Assembly (NCBI GenBank): GCA_938003965.1
Contig: CALKXI010000056.1
Coordinates: forward strand, 1-45,110
Length of the DNA stretch: 45,110 nucleotides
Direction: 5' to 3'
Source: an uncultured Chlorobiales bacterium
GTDB lineage: Bacteria; Bacteroidota; Chlorobiia; Chlorobiales; Thermochlorobacteraceae
The notes below the pieces were generated by a model. That model was not told the origin of the DNA. It made no database searches and worked only from the letters and a program-made list of their open reading frames with translations. The translations under genes were made by a program, and so were the position numbers. Shown here one piece after another: positions 16,856 to 26,600 of this stretch; position 1 is the stretch's first letter; each line of letters opens with the position of its first letter.

Positions 16856-17650
16856 TTGACCATCGACGAAAAACGCGCTCGCCTCTTTCTCATTCTCGGA
16901 ATGTTTTTCATCACGAATGCGCTTTTGGGCGAGTTTGCAGGCACGAAAGTTTTTTCGCTTGAAGCCACACTTGGACTTTCGCCGACGGATTTATCGCTCT
17001 TCGGCGTTGAGCATCTTTCGTTCAATCTCACAGCCGGCGTGATTGCTTGGCCTTTGGTGTTTGTGCTCACCGATATTATCAACGAATACTTTGGACGGCG
17101 CGGCGTGCGCATCATTTCCTTCATCGCCGCAGGCTTGATTGCTTATTCGTTCATTCTCATTTACATCACGATTCGGCTTTCGCCCGCTGACTTCTGGCAG
17201 TTTCGTGTGGAAGAAGGCGAGCGGTTGAACATGAGCCTCGCCTATAACGCCATTTTCGGACAAGGCTTGTGGATTATCGTCGGTTCTCTGATTGCGTTTT
17301 TGATTGGGCAGCTTCTTGATGTTACGGTATTTGAATTTTTCAAATCCAAAACAGGCGGCGCAAAAATTTGGCTTCGTGCAACAGGCTCAACGCTTGTTTC
17401 GCAACTTGTTGACAGTTTTGTCGTTTTGTTCATTGCCTTTTATCTCGGTGCGGGTTGGTCGCTTTCACAGGTGCTTGCCGTTTGCACGATGAACTACATC
17501 TACAAAGCCATCATTGCCATATTCAGCACGCCTCTTCTTTACATTGCTCACTTCGCGATTGACCGCTATCTCGGCATCACCATCGAACAGGCTTCATCTG
17601 AACCGCTTCTTGATTCCGCGACCGATATTGCGCCTGAAAAATTAAACTAA
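16856..17650 (+). CDS. Queuosine precursor transporter (YhhQ/VUT family)
   Basis: 264 residues, an integral inner-membrane protein with about six hydrophobic segments. The frame is closed by a stop at 16823, and the only upstream candidate is TTG at 16856; the next Met (in LGMFFITNALLG) would cut the first helix. Conserved family text: LILGMFFITNALLGEFAGTK, VIAWPLVFVLTDIINEYFG (the hallmark P-x-T-D-x-x-x-E), WLRATGSTLVSQLVDSFVV and YKAIIAIFSTPLLY. Family knowledge: imports preQ0/preQ1 or queuine for tRNA queuosine synthesis. Length is close to the usual ~220-260. Followed after 86 bases by a small membrane protein on the same strand. Confidence 0.88.
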   Translation: MTIDEKRARLFLILGMFFITNALLGEFAGTKVFSLEATLGLSPTDLSLFGVEHLSFNLTAGVIAWPLVFVLTDIINEYFGRRGVRIISFIAAGLIAYSFILIYITIRLSPADFWQFRVEEGERLNMSLAYNAIFGQGLWIIVGSLIAFLIGQLLDVTVFEFFKSKTGGAKIWLRATGSTLVSQLVDSFVVLFIAFYLGAGWSLSQVLAVCTMNYIYKAIIAIFSTPLLYIAHFAIDRYLGITIEQASSEPLLDSATDIAPEKLN

Positions 17651-17736
17651 CTGGCTAAACTGAATCGCGCCGTGTTTCGTTATATTTACTGACTGAAAGC
17701 AGTTCATCTTCTTCAACGAAAAACCTAACTACAACG

Positions 17737-18264
17737 ATGGGCAAATCCTTTGCACAGCAAGCGGCTGAAAACAAACCAAGCCTTTGGATTAATGTGAGTT
17801 TGATGTGGGGCACGGTCTTTTTTATCACCTCTATTTTCATGCTTAAACTTGCCAGCCAGACCTCTTTCTTGCCTAATTGGACGGATTCGCTTAAAGCCTA
17901 TCTCTTTTATGTTGTTATGATTGTCATTGTCGCGCTTGGCGGCTATGGCGTGAACAAACTCTACGACCCAAAAGGCGAAAAGCGCGCCAAGCGTCAAGCC
18001 GAAGTGAAATCAGGAATGAAAGAGCAAGTGTTCGTTTCGCTGTTTGGCAGTATCGCCACTGGTTTTGGGTTTTGTTTGCTCACGGCACTTTCGTTTTTGT
18101 GTGCAAAGTGGGCAATGAGCGTTTCAGCAGATTTCTCGATGCAAGATGTTCTTGTTGCTGCCATTTACAACATTGCTGCAGGTCTTGGCGGCTCGCTCTT
18201 TACGGGACTGATTTTCGTAATGCTGAAAGCGATGGGAAAATTTCCGACCGAGCAGTCGGCATAA
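17737..18264 (+). CDS. Small four-helix membrane protein, unknown function
   Basis: 175 residues starting MGKSFAQQAAENKP. Four predicted membrane helices: ~18-40 (LWINVSLMWGTVFFITSIFM), ~51-71 (AYLFYVVMIVIVALGGYG), ~97-122 (SLFGSIATGFGFCLLTALSF) and ~138-165 (YNIAAGLGGSLFTGLIFVML). Helices 2 and 3 are joined by a basic loop (KGEKRAKRQAEVKSGMKE), predicted cytoplasmic. No known family recognised. It is 39 bases before the SPFH gene on the same strand, so the two are probably co-transcribed and may act together in the membrane, as small membrane partners of SPFH proteins often do. That functional link is inference. Confidence 0.65.
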   Translation: MGKSFAQQAAENKPSLWINVSLMWGTVFFITSIFMLKLASQTSFLPNWTDSLKAYLFYVVMIVIVALGGYGVNKLYDPKGEKRAKRQAEVKSGMKEQVFVSLFGSIATGFGFCLLTALSFLCAKWAMSVSADFSMQDVLVAAIYNIAAGLGGSLFTGLIFVMLKAMGKFPTEQSA

Positions 18265-18303
18265 GTTTTTTTAACCTAACCTTTCAAACCTAACTTTATC
18301 TCA

Positions 18304-19218
18304 ATGGCATCGCTTATTCTTCTTGCCGTCATTCTTCTTGTGATTAGCTTCACTGCAGGCTCGTTCAATCCCGGTCTGCAGCGGTTTGCCATACTTTTTC
18401 GGATTGGCGGCATTGTTGTTTTGTTGCTCGGTCTTTCTTCCGCCTGTTTCCGTGTGATTCAGCCAGGCACGGTTGGCGTTCAAGTCTTTCTTGGAAAAAT
18501 TCAAGGGGATGTGCTTACCGAAGGATTGAATTTTATTATTCCCTTTGCAACTGTCGACGAGTTCGATGTCAAGACGCGAAAAATTACGTTTTCGAGCAGT
18601 GAAGAAAGCGGTGATGGCGGTGGTGCAATTGAAGTGCTCAGTGCCGATGGACTGTCGGTTTCGATTGATATGACGCTCAACTATAAGCTCAATCCGTCTG
18701 AGGTAATGCGCGTTCGCAAGGAGCTTGGACCTGGGACGACGTATGTCGATGTTATTGTTGTGCCGACTGCGCGCACGCGCATTCGCGAAAATGCCGCAAA
18801 CTATAATGCAGTTGAGTTGTATTCTGCTAAACGTGATGAGTTCCAATCCAGAATCTACGAAGGCATTAAGCGCGATTTTGAAAAGCGTGGTATCATTTTA
18901 GAAGAGCTTTTAATTCGCAATATCGTTCTGCCCTCTTCCGTCAGAGCCGCGATCGAAGCCAAAATCAATGCCGAGCAAGACGCGCAAAAAATGCAATTCG
19001 TGCTCCAAAAAGAACAGCAAGAAGCCGAGCGCAAGCGCGTAGAAGCGCAAGGGATTGCGGATTATCAAACCATCATCAGCCGCTCTCTGACCGATAAACA
19101 ACTCCAATACGAAAGCATCAAAGCCATGCAAGAGCTTGTCAAATCGCCGAACTCAAAAGTAATTTTTATGGGCGGCGGTAAAGGCGCAGGCGCATCGGTG
19201 CTTATCGGTGGAAATTAA
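18304..19218 (+). CDS. SPFH/Band 7 (prohibitin-like) membrane protein
   Basis: 304 residues. Two hydrophobic segments at the N-terminus (1-20 and ~33-50), then an SPFH/Band 7 domain from ~55 to ~230: RVIQPGTVGVQVFLGKIQGD, LTEGLNFIIPFATVDEFDVK, SIDMTLNYKLNPSEV and GIILEELLIRNIVLPSSVRA. A charged coiled coil follows (AKINAEQDAQKMQFVLQKEQ and QQEAERKRVEAQGIADYQ), then a glycine-rich end (FMGGGKGAGASVLIGGN). The order matches bacterial prohibitins. Family knowledge: such proteins form ring assemblies that organise membrane domains and modulate FtsH-type proteases. Neither FtsH nor NfeD is nearby. A strong terminator follows at 19244. Confidence 0.88.
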   Translation: MASLILLAVILLVISFTAGSFNPGLQRFAILFRIGGIVVLLLGLSSACFRVIQPGTVGVQVFLGKIQGDVLTEGLNFIIPFATVDEFDVKTRKITFSSSEESGDGGGAIEVLSADGLSVSIDMTLNYKLNPSEVMRVRKELGPGTTYVDVIVVPTARTRIRENAANYNAVELYSAKRDEFQSRIYEGIKRDFEKRGIILEELLIRNIVLPSSVRAAIEAKINAEQDAQKMQFVLQKEQQEAERKRVEAQGIADYQTIISRSLTDKQLQYESIKAMQELVKSPNSKVIFMGGGKGAGASVLIGGN

Positions 19219-19243
19219 ACGCTTAGCGCATCAATTTATTTTC

Positions 19244-19273
19244 AAGGGCGAGCGACTCTCGCCCTTTTTGTTT
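19244..19273 (+). terminator. Intrinsic terminator after SPFH gene
   Basis: A 9-bp stem (aagggcgag, 19244-19252, paired with ctcgccctt, 19258-19266) with a 5-base loop is followed by tttgttttttta. It lies 26 bases after the SPFH stop and just before the convergent recJ stop. Confidence 0.85.
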
Positions 19274-19283
19274 TTTTATCTTT

Positions 19284-20996
19284 TTATTCCACTCTCAAAT
19301 CGCGCAAACGCAGTTGAAGCGTTGTTATTCCGTTCCATTCGTTTTCATCGATAGAATACACAATACTGACACTTCGCTCTGGTTCTTTGAGTGCTTCGAA
19401 GTAGTGCGCCATGCGGAACCCAATGACGTCAAAAGTTCTTCCTTGTTCATCGCACACTTTGAATTTGAGATGTTGGTCTTTAAGCAGTTGCGGTGGTGAG
19501 GAGATATTGATGTTTCGAGTAAGAAAGAGCGGGTGCATATTTCCCGGTCCGCATGGTTCAAATTGTTTAAGCACGTTGTAAAAGTTCGTCGCAATTTGTT
19601 CTAATTTTAACTCCGAATCAATTTGAATGGTGGGCGTGCGTAGTTCAAACGCTAAGTTTTCGGCGCAATAGTTATCAAATGCTCTTCGAAAGTCATCTAA
19701 TTGATTGATGTGCATCGAAAGCCCTGCCGCCATTTCGTGTCCGCCGAATTGAATCAAGTGCGATTGGCAGTTAGAAATTGCGTTGAAAAGGTTGAAGCCC
19801 ACAACGCTCCGCGCCGAGCCTTTGAGAATCCCTTCATTTTCGGTGAGAATAATTGTCGGCAAATAAAATCGCTCTACAATTCTCGACGCAACAATTCCAA
19901 TCACGCCCAAATGCCAATCGGGCTTGTAGAGCACAATAGAAGAGGCATATTGCGCGAGCATTTTTTTTGCATCTTCTTTGGCTTCTTTGAAGACATCGTC
20001 ATCGATTTTGCGTCGCATTTCATTTAAGTCTGCTAAGCATGCCGCCGCTTCTTTCGCTTCGTTTTCATCTTGCGCTGTAAGCAATTTAATGGCTTCGCGC
20101 GCGTGGTCTAATCGTCCCGCCGCATTGATTATCGGACTAAGCTTAAAGACAATAGACGAAGACGAGAGCTGTTCAATATTTAATCCCGAAACTTTTGCAA
20201 GTGCTTTTAATCCGGGACGCTTTGCAAGTTGTATGCGTCTAATTCCCTCGGATATCAGCGCGCGATTTTCTCCTACAATCGGCACAATATCCGCCGCAAC
20301 AGCAAGCGCGACGAAGTCTAAAAATTCAAAGGCGTGTTCTCTATCAATTCCACGCACATCGCACAGCGCACACGCCAACTTGAACGCCACACCACAGCCC
20401 GAAAGCTCCTTGAATGGATAAGTACAATCGTCCTGTTTGGCGTCGAGAATCGCAAGTGCGCCGGGGCGTTCTGCTTTTGCTTCATGATGGTCGCAGATAA
20501 TCACATCAATTCCGTTTTGGCGACAGTAGTTAATAGGCGTAATCGATGTAATGCCGCAGTCTACCGTTACAACAACTTTGACGTTTTGCGAAATGGCATA
20601 GTTGATTCCCGTCAGTGCGATTCCGTAGCCTTCGGTTTTTCTATCATTGACGTAAAATTCTACGTCTGCGCCAAGTTTTTTGAGAAATAACAATAGAAGC
20701 GATGTTGCCGTTGTGCCGTCGACGTCGTAATCGCCGTAAATCAAAATTTTCTCATGCTCATCAATGGCTTTTGAAAGACGCTCCGCCGCTTCTTTCATTC
20801 CGTTCATCAAAAACGGTGAATGTAGATGCTCAATTGATGGGCGGAAAAAGTTTTTCGCTTCGTCGTAATTTGTGATACCACGATTGACGAGCGCACGCGC
20901 AATCGGCTCACTTACCTTGATTTGTTGCATGAGCGTTTGAACCTTTTCTTTGTCAGGTTCGCGCATTATCCAACGATATTGTTTGTATGGCGTCAT
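19284..20996 (-). CDS. recJ: Single-stranded-DNA-specific exonuclease RecJ
   Basis: 570 residues, normal for RecJ. Residues ~1-60 match the family opening (YRWIMREPDKEKV, IARALVNRGITNYDEAKNFF). The DHH domain has motif I DYDVDG (89-94), VTVDCGI (145-151) and DHH (170-172). Further conserved text includes RLDHAREAIKLL and a glycine/histidine DHHA1 signature FGGHEMAAGLSM, followed by the OB-fold end. All metal-binding motifs appear intact. Role: 5'-3' degradation of single-stranded DNA in recombination and repair, cytoplasmic. The gene is read towards the SPFH gene and stands 171 bases from the unknown gene upstream on the same strand, which has its own terminator. Confidence 0.95.
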   Translation of the reverse strand: MTPYKQYRWIMREPDKEKVQTLMQQIKVSEPIARALVNRGITNYDEAKNFFRPSIEHLHSPFLMNGMKEAAERLSKAIDEHEKILIYGDYDVDGTTATSLLLLFLKKLGADVEFYVNDRKTEGYGIALTGINYAISQNVKVVVTVDCGITSITPINYCRQNGIDVIICDHHEAKAERPGALAILDAKQDDCTYPFKELSGCGVAFKLACALCDVRGIDREHAFEFLDFVALAVAADIVPIVGENRALISEGIRRIQLAKRPGLKALAKVSGLNIEQLSSSSIVFKLSPIINAAGRLDHAREAIKLLTAQDENEAKEAAACLADLNEMRRKIDDDVFKEAKEDAKKMLAQYASSIVLYKPDWHLGVIGIVASRIVERFYLPTIILTENEGILKGSARSVVGFNLFNAISNCQSHLIQFGGHEMAAGLSMHINQLDDFRRAFDNYCAENLAFELRTPTIQIDSELKLEQIATNFYNVLKQFEPCGPGNMHPLFLTRNINISSPPQLLKDQHLKFKVCDEQGRTFDVIGFRMAHYFEALKEPERSVSIVYSIDENEWNGITTLQLRLRDLRVE

Positions 20997-21077
20997 ATCA
21001 GAGCGGGGTTTTGTTGTTTTAGGATTTGCAATTCAATGCCCACATCATTTGAAAGGGGTAACGCTTGTCGTAAATAA

Positions 21078-21104
21078 AAAGCGTCGGCAAAAGTCCGACG
21101 CTTT
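21078..21104 (-). terminator. Intrinsic terminator after the 230-residue unknown gene
   Basis: A 10-bp perfect stem (aaagcgtcgg at 21078-21087 with ccgacgcttt at 21095-21104) and 7-base loop. Read on the minus strand, it is followed by ttattta, so it ends the transcript of the gene at 21168-21860, before recJ. Confidence 0.8.
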
Positions 21105-21167
21105 GATGCAAAGATAAGGTTTATGGCTCAGACTGTCAAGAACGCTTCAAATATCGTTCAATCTTGC

Positions 21168-21860
21168 TTATTCGTAGCTTTTGATGAGTTCTGCAACGGC
21201 TTGTTTGCCTTCTTCACTGAGCTCGATTTTTTCTTTCATATCAAAGACGCTGAAGAGATTTTGACGGCGTTCTAAATTCACTTTGATGTTCGTATCCAAA
21301 ATACCGAACTCTTTGAACTCTTGCTTGATTTCGTCTATTGACGCGCTGAAAGAGCCATTTGCAAGTGCGTTAGCGACCGTTCTCAGCAGCGTTGCATTGA
21401 CTTGCGCTTCTGACTTTTTGTTGGTTTTCAGTTCCATGTATTTTCCAACGATGCCTCGCTCAGTATATGCATAGAGCTTTTTCAGCATATCAGACGATAC
21501 TTGGTATTTCGTCATAAACTCGCCCACGTTTTCAAACGGCAGTTCTCCGATTTCTACAATCGGGGCTGTCTCGCCTACGTTTCGTTCTAATTTTGCATCA
21601 GTACTTTTTCTTTTTTTTTTCTTTTTTTCTTTTTCCGTCTCTTCCTTACTTGCCTTGACGACTTTTCTTTTCCTTTTCCCAACTACGCTTTCTAGCTCAA
21701 GTTCTGACATAGGCATAACTTCTACTTCGTAGTCGTCATTTTCTTTTGCAAGCGCATGGTCAATGAGTGCTCGCAACACTTCGTCGCGCATTTTGCCAGC
21801 TTGCTTAGCCGTTTCGAGAATTTCAGGGAGCAGATGTGCAATTTTCTTGTATCCTGCCAT
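21168..21860 (-). CDS. Lysine-rich protein of unknown function
   Basis: 230 residues, no signal peptide or membrane helix. Three parts are visible. Residues ~1-45 are helical (AGYKKIAHLLPEILETAKQA, MRDEVLRALIDHALAKEND). Residues ~60-95 are a highly basic lysine/glutamate tract (KRKRKVVK and TEKEKKKKKRKS). Residues ~110-230 form a helical domain (MTKYQVSSDMLKKLYAYTE, RTVANALANGSFSASIDEIK, IELSEEGKQAVAELIKSYE). The first and last parts have the feel of helix-turn-helix/SAP-like DNA or RNA binding folds, but I do not recognise a family. Inference: nucleic-acid binding by the charged tract. Transcribed alone, divergent from fbp, with its own terminator. Confidence 0.55.
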   Translation of the reverse strand: MAGYKKIAHLLPEILETAKQAGKMRDEVLRALIDHALAKENDDYEVEVMPMSELELESVVGKRKRKVVKASKEETEKEKKKKKRKSTDAKLERNVGETAPIVEIGELPFENVGEFMTKYQVSSDMLKKLYAYTERGIVGKYMELKTNKKSEAQVNATLLRTVANALANGSFSASIDEIKQEFKEFGILDTNIKVNLERRQNLFSVFDMKEKIELSEEGKQAVAELIKSYE

Positions 21861-22296
21861 TTTAGTGCTTTTTAGGTTTAGTTTATTTGTTATTTAGGAA
21901 ATAAGAACGCTTAAATATAAGACACTGTATTTTTTACTACAAATTTTTTACTCGTTTATTTTTCGCTCTAACATTGATATTAACATTGATTTATTTTTTG
22001 AACCTGTTTGCATCAGCGCTGCGATGTGGCACATTTGTCGTTGGTTTGGCGTTACTGTTTAACACCTTCCTTTGTCCTTTGTGAAAGTCCTTTGTGCCAG
22101 TTGCACTCCCCCTTCCCTCTATGTGCCGATACGTTTGCACCTGCAACGCTGTCCTGTCCTGTGCCAGTATGCTTTCAAGATACGACCATAAGAACTCCTT
22201 TGGCGATGTGCCCTCACGCATTTGCTATTGTTGTTGAAATCTGTAAATTCATTTTGATTGTAGTCTCACTTTCCAAACATTGACAGAGGAGAAACC
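21861..22296. other. 436-base divergent intergenic region with short direct repeats
   Basis: This gap lies between the divergent unknown gene and fbp, so it must hold both promoters, though I cannot place convincing -35/-10 elements. It contains a 10-base direct repeat taacattgat at 21969-21978 and 21981-21990. It also has a cluster of cctttgtg-like units around 22070-22100, and gtcctgtcctgtgccag near 22155. The AT-rich first part (21880-21990) contrasts with the more balanced rest. The small open frames inside it do not look like genes. Confidence 0.5.
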
Positions 22297-23379
22297 ATGA
22301 CGGAGTTAATTACAATTGAACGGCACATTATTGAACAGCAGAAGAAGTATCCTTCGGCAACAGGCGAGTTCTCTCAACTCCTTTCCGATGTTACCTTTGC
22401 AGCAAAATTGGTTCGCCGTGAAGTCATTCGGGCAGGATTGGTCGACATTCTCGGTGCGCACGGCACTATGAATGTGCAAGGCGAAGAGGTCAAAAAGTTG
22501 GATGTATTTGCCAACGAAAAATTCATTCAAGCAATTGGGCATCATGGTCGGTTTGCGGTCATGGGGTCAGAAGAATGTGAAGGCATTATCACACCGCCTG
22601 AAGGTAAAACGTCAGGGAAATATGTGTTGCTTTTCGACCCACTCGATGGCTCTTCAAACATTGATGCGAATGTCGCCGTCGGAACGATTTTTTCAATCTA
22701 TAAGCGCATTTCCGACCCATCTAGCGGACCTGGCACACTTCAAGATTGCTTGCAAAGAGGTTCACAGCAAGTTGCAGCAGGCTATGTGATTTATGGCTCG
22801 TCAGTGATGCTCGTTTATACAACAGGACAAGGCGTTCATGGGTTCACCTTAGACCCGACTATTGGAGAATTTTTGCTCTCACACGAAAACATCACGACGC
22901 CCAAGCGCGGCAAAATTTATTCGATGAACGAAGGCTATTATCGCTACTTCTTTGACGGCGTCAAGAAATACATCAAGTATCTCCAACAAGAAGACAAAGC
23001 CACCAACCGCCCTTACTCTGCGCGTTATGTCGGCTCGCTTGTTGCTGACTTTCATCGCAACTTGCTTTACGGCGGAATTTTCATTTATCCGCGCACGAAA
23101 AAAGCGCCGAACGGAAAGTTGCGTCTTCTTTACGAAGCCAATCCGCTTGCCTTCGTGTGCGAACAAGCTGGAGGCAGAGCCACAGACGGCTATCGACGCA
23201 TTTTGGATATTGAGCCTGAAGAATTGCACCAACGTACCCCGCTCTTTATCGGAAGCGAAGAAGATGTCAAAATCGCCGAAGAGTTTGAGCAAGGGCTTCG
23301 CGAATTGGAGCACGATACGGAACTCATTCCGAAAATGCTTGCTGAAGTCAAGAAAGCCGAGTCGCTGTTGGTCAAATAA
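22297..23379 (+). CDS. fbp: Fructose-1,6-bisphosphatase class I
   Basis: 360 residues, in the normal range for bacterial class I FBPase. A strong Shine-Dalgarno gaggag lies 5 bases before the ATG. Signature segments: [37 protein letters not shown] (metal-binding DPLDGSS at ~114-120), [38 protein letters not shown] and [20 protein letters not shown] (the ~lysine/tyrosine substrate loop and FBPase signature). Role: hydrolysis of fructose-1,6-bisphosphate to fructose-6-phosphate plus phosphate in gluconeogenesis, cytoplasmic. Its stop is 9 bases from that of the convergent DUF427 gene. Confidence 0.95.
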   Translation: MTELITIERHIIEQQKKYPSATGEFSQLLSDVTFAAKLVRREVIRAGLVDILGAHGTMNVQGEEVKKLDVFANEKFIQAIGHHGRFAVMGSEECEGIITPPEGKTSGKYVLLFDPLDGSSNIDANVAVGTIFSIYKRISDPSSGPGTLQDCLQRGSQQVAAGYVIYGSSVMLVYTTGQGVHGFTLDPTIGEFLLSHENITTPKRGKIYSMNEGYYRYFFDGVKKYIKYLQQEDKATNRPYSARYVGSLVADFHRNLLYGGIFIYPRTKKAPNGKLRLLYEANPLAFVCEQAGGRATDGYRRILDIEPEELHQRTPLFIGSEEDVKIAEEFEQGLRELEHDTELIPKMLAEVKKAESLLVK

Positions 23380-23388
23380 CTTTATAGG

Positions 23389-23853
23389 CTACCAGCCTTC
23401 TGTTCCCTGCTCGCCTTTGAATGGACCAATAAGGTCGGAAGTAATCCAGCCGCCGTAGAAATCCCCCTTCTGCGCCCTTACGCGCTCGCCTTCGACAAAG
23501 CACGCGTCGACGCGGCTTGCATAAAAGGCGAAGCCGTCTTTTATAGCTGCATACTGTTTGTTCGGATTCGGATAACTCCATGCGGCATTTTCCGACTTTC
23601 TTTCTCCGACTTTAATTGTCCAGTAAATCGCGCGCCCTTTGAACTCACAAAACGTTACATGTGTCGTAGGCAAGAGATAATCGGTCCTGACATCGTGTTT
23701 AGGAATGTAGTAGGTTGGTGGGTGTGAGGTTTCCAGCAGTCGAAGTGCGTTGCGCGTTTCGGCAATCACGACTCCTGCAAACTCGACGCGCACTAATTTT
23801 GAAGTTCGCTCCAACTTTGGCGGTCGTGGATAATCCCAAACTGATTCAGGCAT
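23389..23853 (-). CDS. DUF427 domain protein
   Basis: 154 residues from ATG at 23853, preceded by aaaggacc at a good distance; the frame is open further upstream but without a Shine-Dalgarno sequence. The protein is a single DUF427 domain: MPESVWDYPRPPKLERT, VVIAETRNALRLLETSHPP, TYYIPKHDVRTDYLLPT, CEFKGRAIYWTIKVGER, AAWSYPNPNKQYAAIKDGF and FYGGWITSDLIGPFKGEQGT. Family knowledge: a small beta-barrel fold of unknown biochemical function found across bacteria and some fungi. It is divergent from the chemoreceptor gene. Confidence 0.85.
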   Translation of the reverse strand: MPESVWDYPRPPKLERTSKLVRVEFAGVVIAETRNALRLLETSHPPTYYIPKHDVRTDYLLPTTHVTFCEFKGRAIYWTIKVGERKSENAAWSYPNPNKQYAAIKDGFAFYASRVDACFVEGERVRAQKGDFYGGWITSDLIGPFKGEQGTEGW

Positions 23854-24023
23854 GGTCGGTCCTTTTAATGGTGATATAACTTGGTGGTATAAATGGGCTA
23901 GTGTGGTTGATTGCAAATTGAGACAATAAATTGGTTTTCTGCAAAATTGTGATAAATTTCGCCAATTTCATTCAATGCAGATTTTTTACTTTTATCGCAT
24001 CACGACAAAATAGGAACAAGCAT

Positions 24024-26588
24024 ATGGCAGAGTCAACTTCGATACAATTTTCAAGAATTGGGATTCGTTCAAAACTGTTGCGCGATTTTCTCATTGCTGC
24101 GGCTGTGCCCGTTTTCCTTTGTGGAATCATTTTTTTGGTTGTCATCGGCGTCTATAACAGTCAGCAAGCCGAACAAGCGATGGAATATGCAGAGCGCGTT
24201 GCGCAGTCTCGCATTGCTGAGCAGTCTCAAGTTTTTAAGAATGTCGTCAACAATCAGCTCGCGCTCTTGCAAAGCGAAGTTGCTAATGTGGTTACATCGC
24301 CGCAGTATATCTCTGGACTTACAATGCTTGTCTTTCCGTCCAAGAAAACGGACGAACAAATGCTTCAGGCCATTCGGGAAGATTTACAAAAGTCTGCCGC
24401 CGAAGTCATGTCGTCGCTTTCGCTCAGCATGATGACCTTTGTTGGGCTTGACGGAACGGTGCTGTTGCGTGGCACTACGCCAACCAAGTTCGGCGATTTT
24501 TATTTCAAAGATTTCACACAAGGCGCACCCAACCCAAATTTTATTCCAATCAAGAGGCTGTGCGACGCAGCGTTTCGCGGTCAAACAACGACCTCGGTCG
24601 AGCTTTTTCCTGCTTCGCTTCTAGTTGAAGAGCCTGTTACTGCTGTCAATGCGATCAGCAACATTACCGTTGCAGGTCGAAGCACGCTTGCCGACCAAGC
24701 TCGTGTTGATGGTTCAAGCTTCGGAGAGAATGCTGGCAAGGTCGAACATGGCTTGATGCTGACCACGATTCAGCCCATTCATGCAAACGACAGCAGAGTG
24801 ATTGGTTGTGTTATTGCAGGAAAGATGATCAATCGCAACGACCGTGTGGTTTTGCGCGAGTTCAGTTCTCTTATTTCTCGCGAAACTGTTCGTCCTTCTA
24901 TTACGATTGGCGATGTGCGTGTTTCAACCTTAGAGCAGACTCCCAGTGGGGTCTCAGCACTGGGCTACAAAATTCCACAAGAAATATGGCAACGCATTCC
25001 TGCCGAAAAATTCGTTTTCGTTAAAGGGGACAACCATGTTACCTCAAAGGCATACAGTTATTACACTGCCTTACAAAACAGCGCAGGACAAGTGTTGGGC
25101 GCATTATGTCTATCTTCCGACCAAAGTCTTTACCTTTCTTCGGCGGAGTCGTTGATTACTTCAAACAGCGGGCTAATTTTTTGGAGCGTTCTCATTTCAC
25201 TTTTGCTTGTTGGTGGAGGCGTTGGATTAGCATTCCACTATGCCAATCGCCAAAGTGGTCATATCCTCGCATCGCTTAGCGAGATGAAATCGCTCATTGA
25301 CAGCGTGCTTTCGGGCGACTTTAACGCGCGTGCTACACTCAACACTGGCGACGAGTTCGAAGAGGTTGCCAATCAATTCAACGAAATGATTCGCCGTCTT
25401 TCTGCACTTATGGATACTGAAACCGCTCGAGATGCGATTCAAAAGCAATTAACCGATTTGTTGATTGTGGTGTCGAACTCTGCCGAAGGTGATTTTACAC
25501 AGCGCGCTGTGGTTACCGAAGGCGCGTTAGGCGCACTTGCTGACTCGTTCAACCTGATGGTCGATGACCTCGGAAACCTGATTCGTGAAGTTCAAACCGC
25601 AGCTATGCAGGTCGGTGAAGCAGCATCTGAAATTCTTGCAGCAACCGAACAAATGGCGCGTGGTGCGGAAGAACAATCCGTCCAAGTTGCCAACGCTTCA
25701 GCAGCAGTCGAAGAAATGGCAGCGTCAATTCGTCAAGTTGCCATGAACGCAGACTCGGCTTCGGAAGCGGCGCAACGCGCCACACAAGTTGCACAAACTG
25801 GCGGCAATACCGTTATGGAAACAATTGAAGGTATGAAACGCATTCGTGCAACCGTGCAAGACTCTTCGCAAAAGATTAAATCGCTTGGCGAATCGTCGCT
25901 TGAAATTTCCAAAATCGTTCAAACCATTGAAGACATTGCCAACCAAACTAACCTTCTCGCTCTGAACGCCACGATTGAAGCAGCACGCGCAGGCGAAGCT
26001 GGACGCGGGTTTGCCGTCGTTGCCGACCAAGTGCGCGAACTGGCTGAACGCGCCACCAAAGCCACCAACGACATCTCTCAACTGGTGCAAACGATTCAAT
26101 CCGAAACCCAAGAGGCTGTGTCTGCCATGGAACGCGGAACCATCGAAGTGGAGCGCGGTACGAAACTCGCCGACTCCGCCTCTCGCGCACTGGTTGAAAT
26201 TCAAAGCGTGGTACAACAATCCACCGAACTTATCCAAGAAATCTCGCTCGCAGCAAAACAACAAGACGTTGCCTCTTCGGGCGTTGTGTCTGCGATGACC
26301 GAAGTCAGCCAAATCGCTAAACAGTCGCTCAACGGCTCTAAGCAATCGGCGCAACTTGCCATGCGCTTGAACGCGATTACGCAACAACTTGCACGCTCGG
26401 TTTCTCGCTTCAAAATTCCATCGTCTGGCGTTCAGAAAATTGGCAACGCCATGCTTGATTCTGCAGATAACCTAACGGCTGATAAAGACAAAAAAGCGCT
26501 TTCTGAATCGTCATCTCCGTTCAAATCCGATAACGACCTGTTTGTAGAAGACGATCTTTCCAGCTTTGGCGACATCAAACTCAAGTAG
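24024..26588 (+). CDS. Methyl-accepting chemotaxis protein with Cache-like sensor and two HAMP domains
   Basis: 854 residues from ATG 24024, preceded by aggaac; an earlier in-frame TTG is unlikely. A membrane helix at ~22-43 is followed by a ~340-residue extracytoplasmic sensor region that is Cache-like ([20 protein letters not shown]). A second helix lies at ~382-407, then HAMP ([20 protein letters not shown]) and a second HAMP-like unit ([19 protein letters not shown]). The signalling hairpin has a tip around residues 640-670 ([40 protein letters not shown]). Glu/Gln-rich helices resemble methylation helices ([20 protein letters not shown]), yet no CheR/CheB is nearby. The tail ends in an acidic motif ([13 protein letters not shown]). 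Family: PilJ-like, coupled to twitching or gliding rather than flagella. First gene of the locus. Confidence 0.9.
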   Translation: MAESTSIQFSRIGIRSKLLRDFLIAAAVPVFLCGIIFLVVIGVYNSQQAEQAMEYAERVAQSRIAEQSQVFKNVVNNQLALLQSEVANVVTSPQYISGLTMLVFPSKKTDEQMLQAIREDLQKSAAEVMSSLSLSMMTFVGLDGTVLLRGTTPTKFGDFYFKDFTQGAPNPNFIPIKRLCDAAFRGQTTTSVELFPASLLVEEPVTAVNAISNITVAGRSTLADQARVDGSSFGENAGKVEHGLMLTTIQPIHANDSRVIGCVIAGKMINRNDRVVLREFSSLISRETVRPSITIGDVRVSTLEQTPSGVSALGYKIPQEIWQRIPAEKFVFVKGDNHVTSKAYSYYTALQNSAGQVLGALCLSSDQSLYLSSAESLITSNSGLIFWSVLISLLLVGGGVGLAFHYANRQSGHILASLSEMKSLIDSVLSGDFNARATLNTGDEFEEVANQFNEMIRRLSALMDTETARDAIQKQLTDLLIVVSNSAEGDFTQRAVVTEGALGALADSFNLMVDDLGNLIREVQTAAMQVGEAASEILAATEQMARGAEEQSVQVANASAAVEEMAASIRQVAMNADSASEAAQRATQVAQTGGNTVMETIEGMKRIRATVQDSSQKIKSLGESSLEISKIVQTIEDIANQTNLLALNATIEAARAGEAGRGFAVVADQVRELAERATKATNDISQLVQTIQSETQEAVSAMERGTIEVERGTKLADSASRALVEIQSVVQQSTELIQEISLAAKQQDVASSGVVSAMTEVSQIAKQSLNGSKQSAQLAMRLNAITQQLARSVSRFKIPSSGVQKIGNAMLDSADNLTADKDKKALSESSSPFKSDNDLFVEDDLSSFGDIKLK

Positions 26589-26600
26589 ACAAAAGAACAC

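Noticed and set aside
22008-22283. Open frames in the 21861-22296 gap
   Set aside because: Products are Cys/Pro/His-rich with no start signal and no resemblance to proteins; treated as non-coding.
23933-23960. Possible Bacteroidota-type promoter (ttgg, 18-base spacer, taaatttc) before the chemoreceptor gene
   Set aside because: Only a partial match to TTTG...TAnnTTTG, and such matches occur often by chance in AT-rich gaps.
25725-26387. 220-codon minus-strand frame inside the chemoreceptor gene
   Set aside because: It lies opposite the highly conserved signalling hairpin; the product is composition-driven (Phe/Gly/His/Arg-rich) without domain features.
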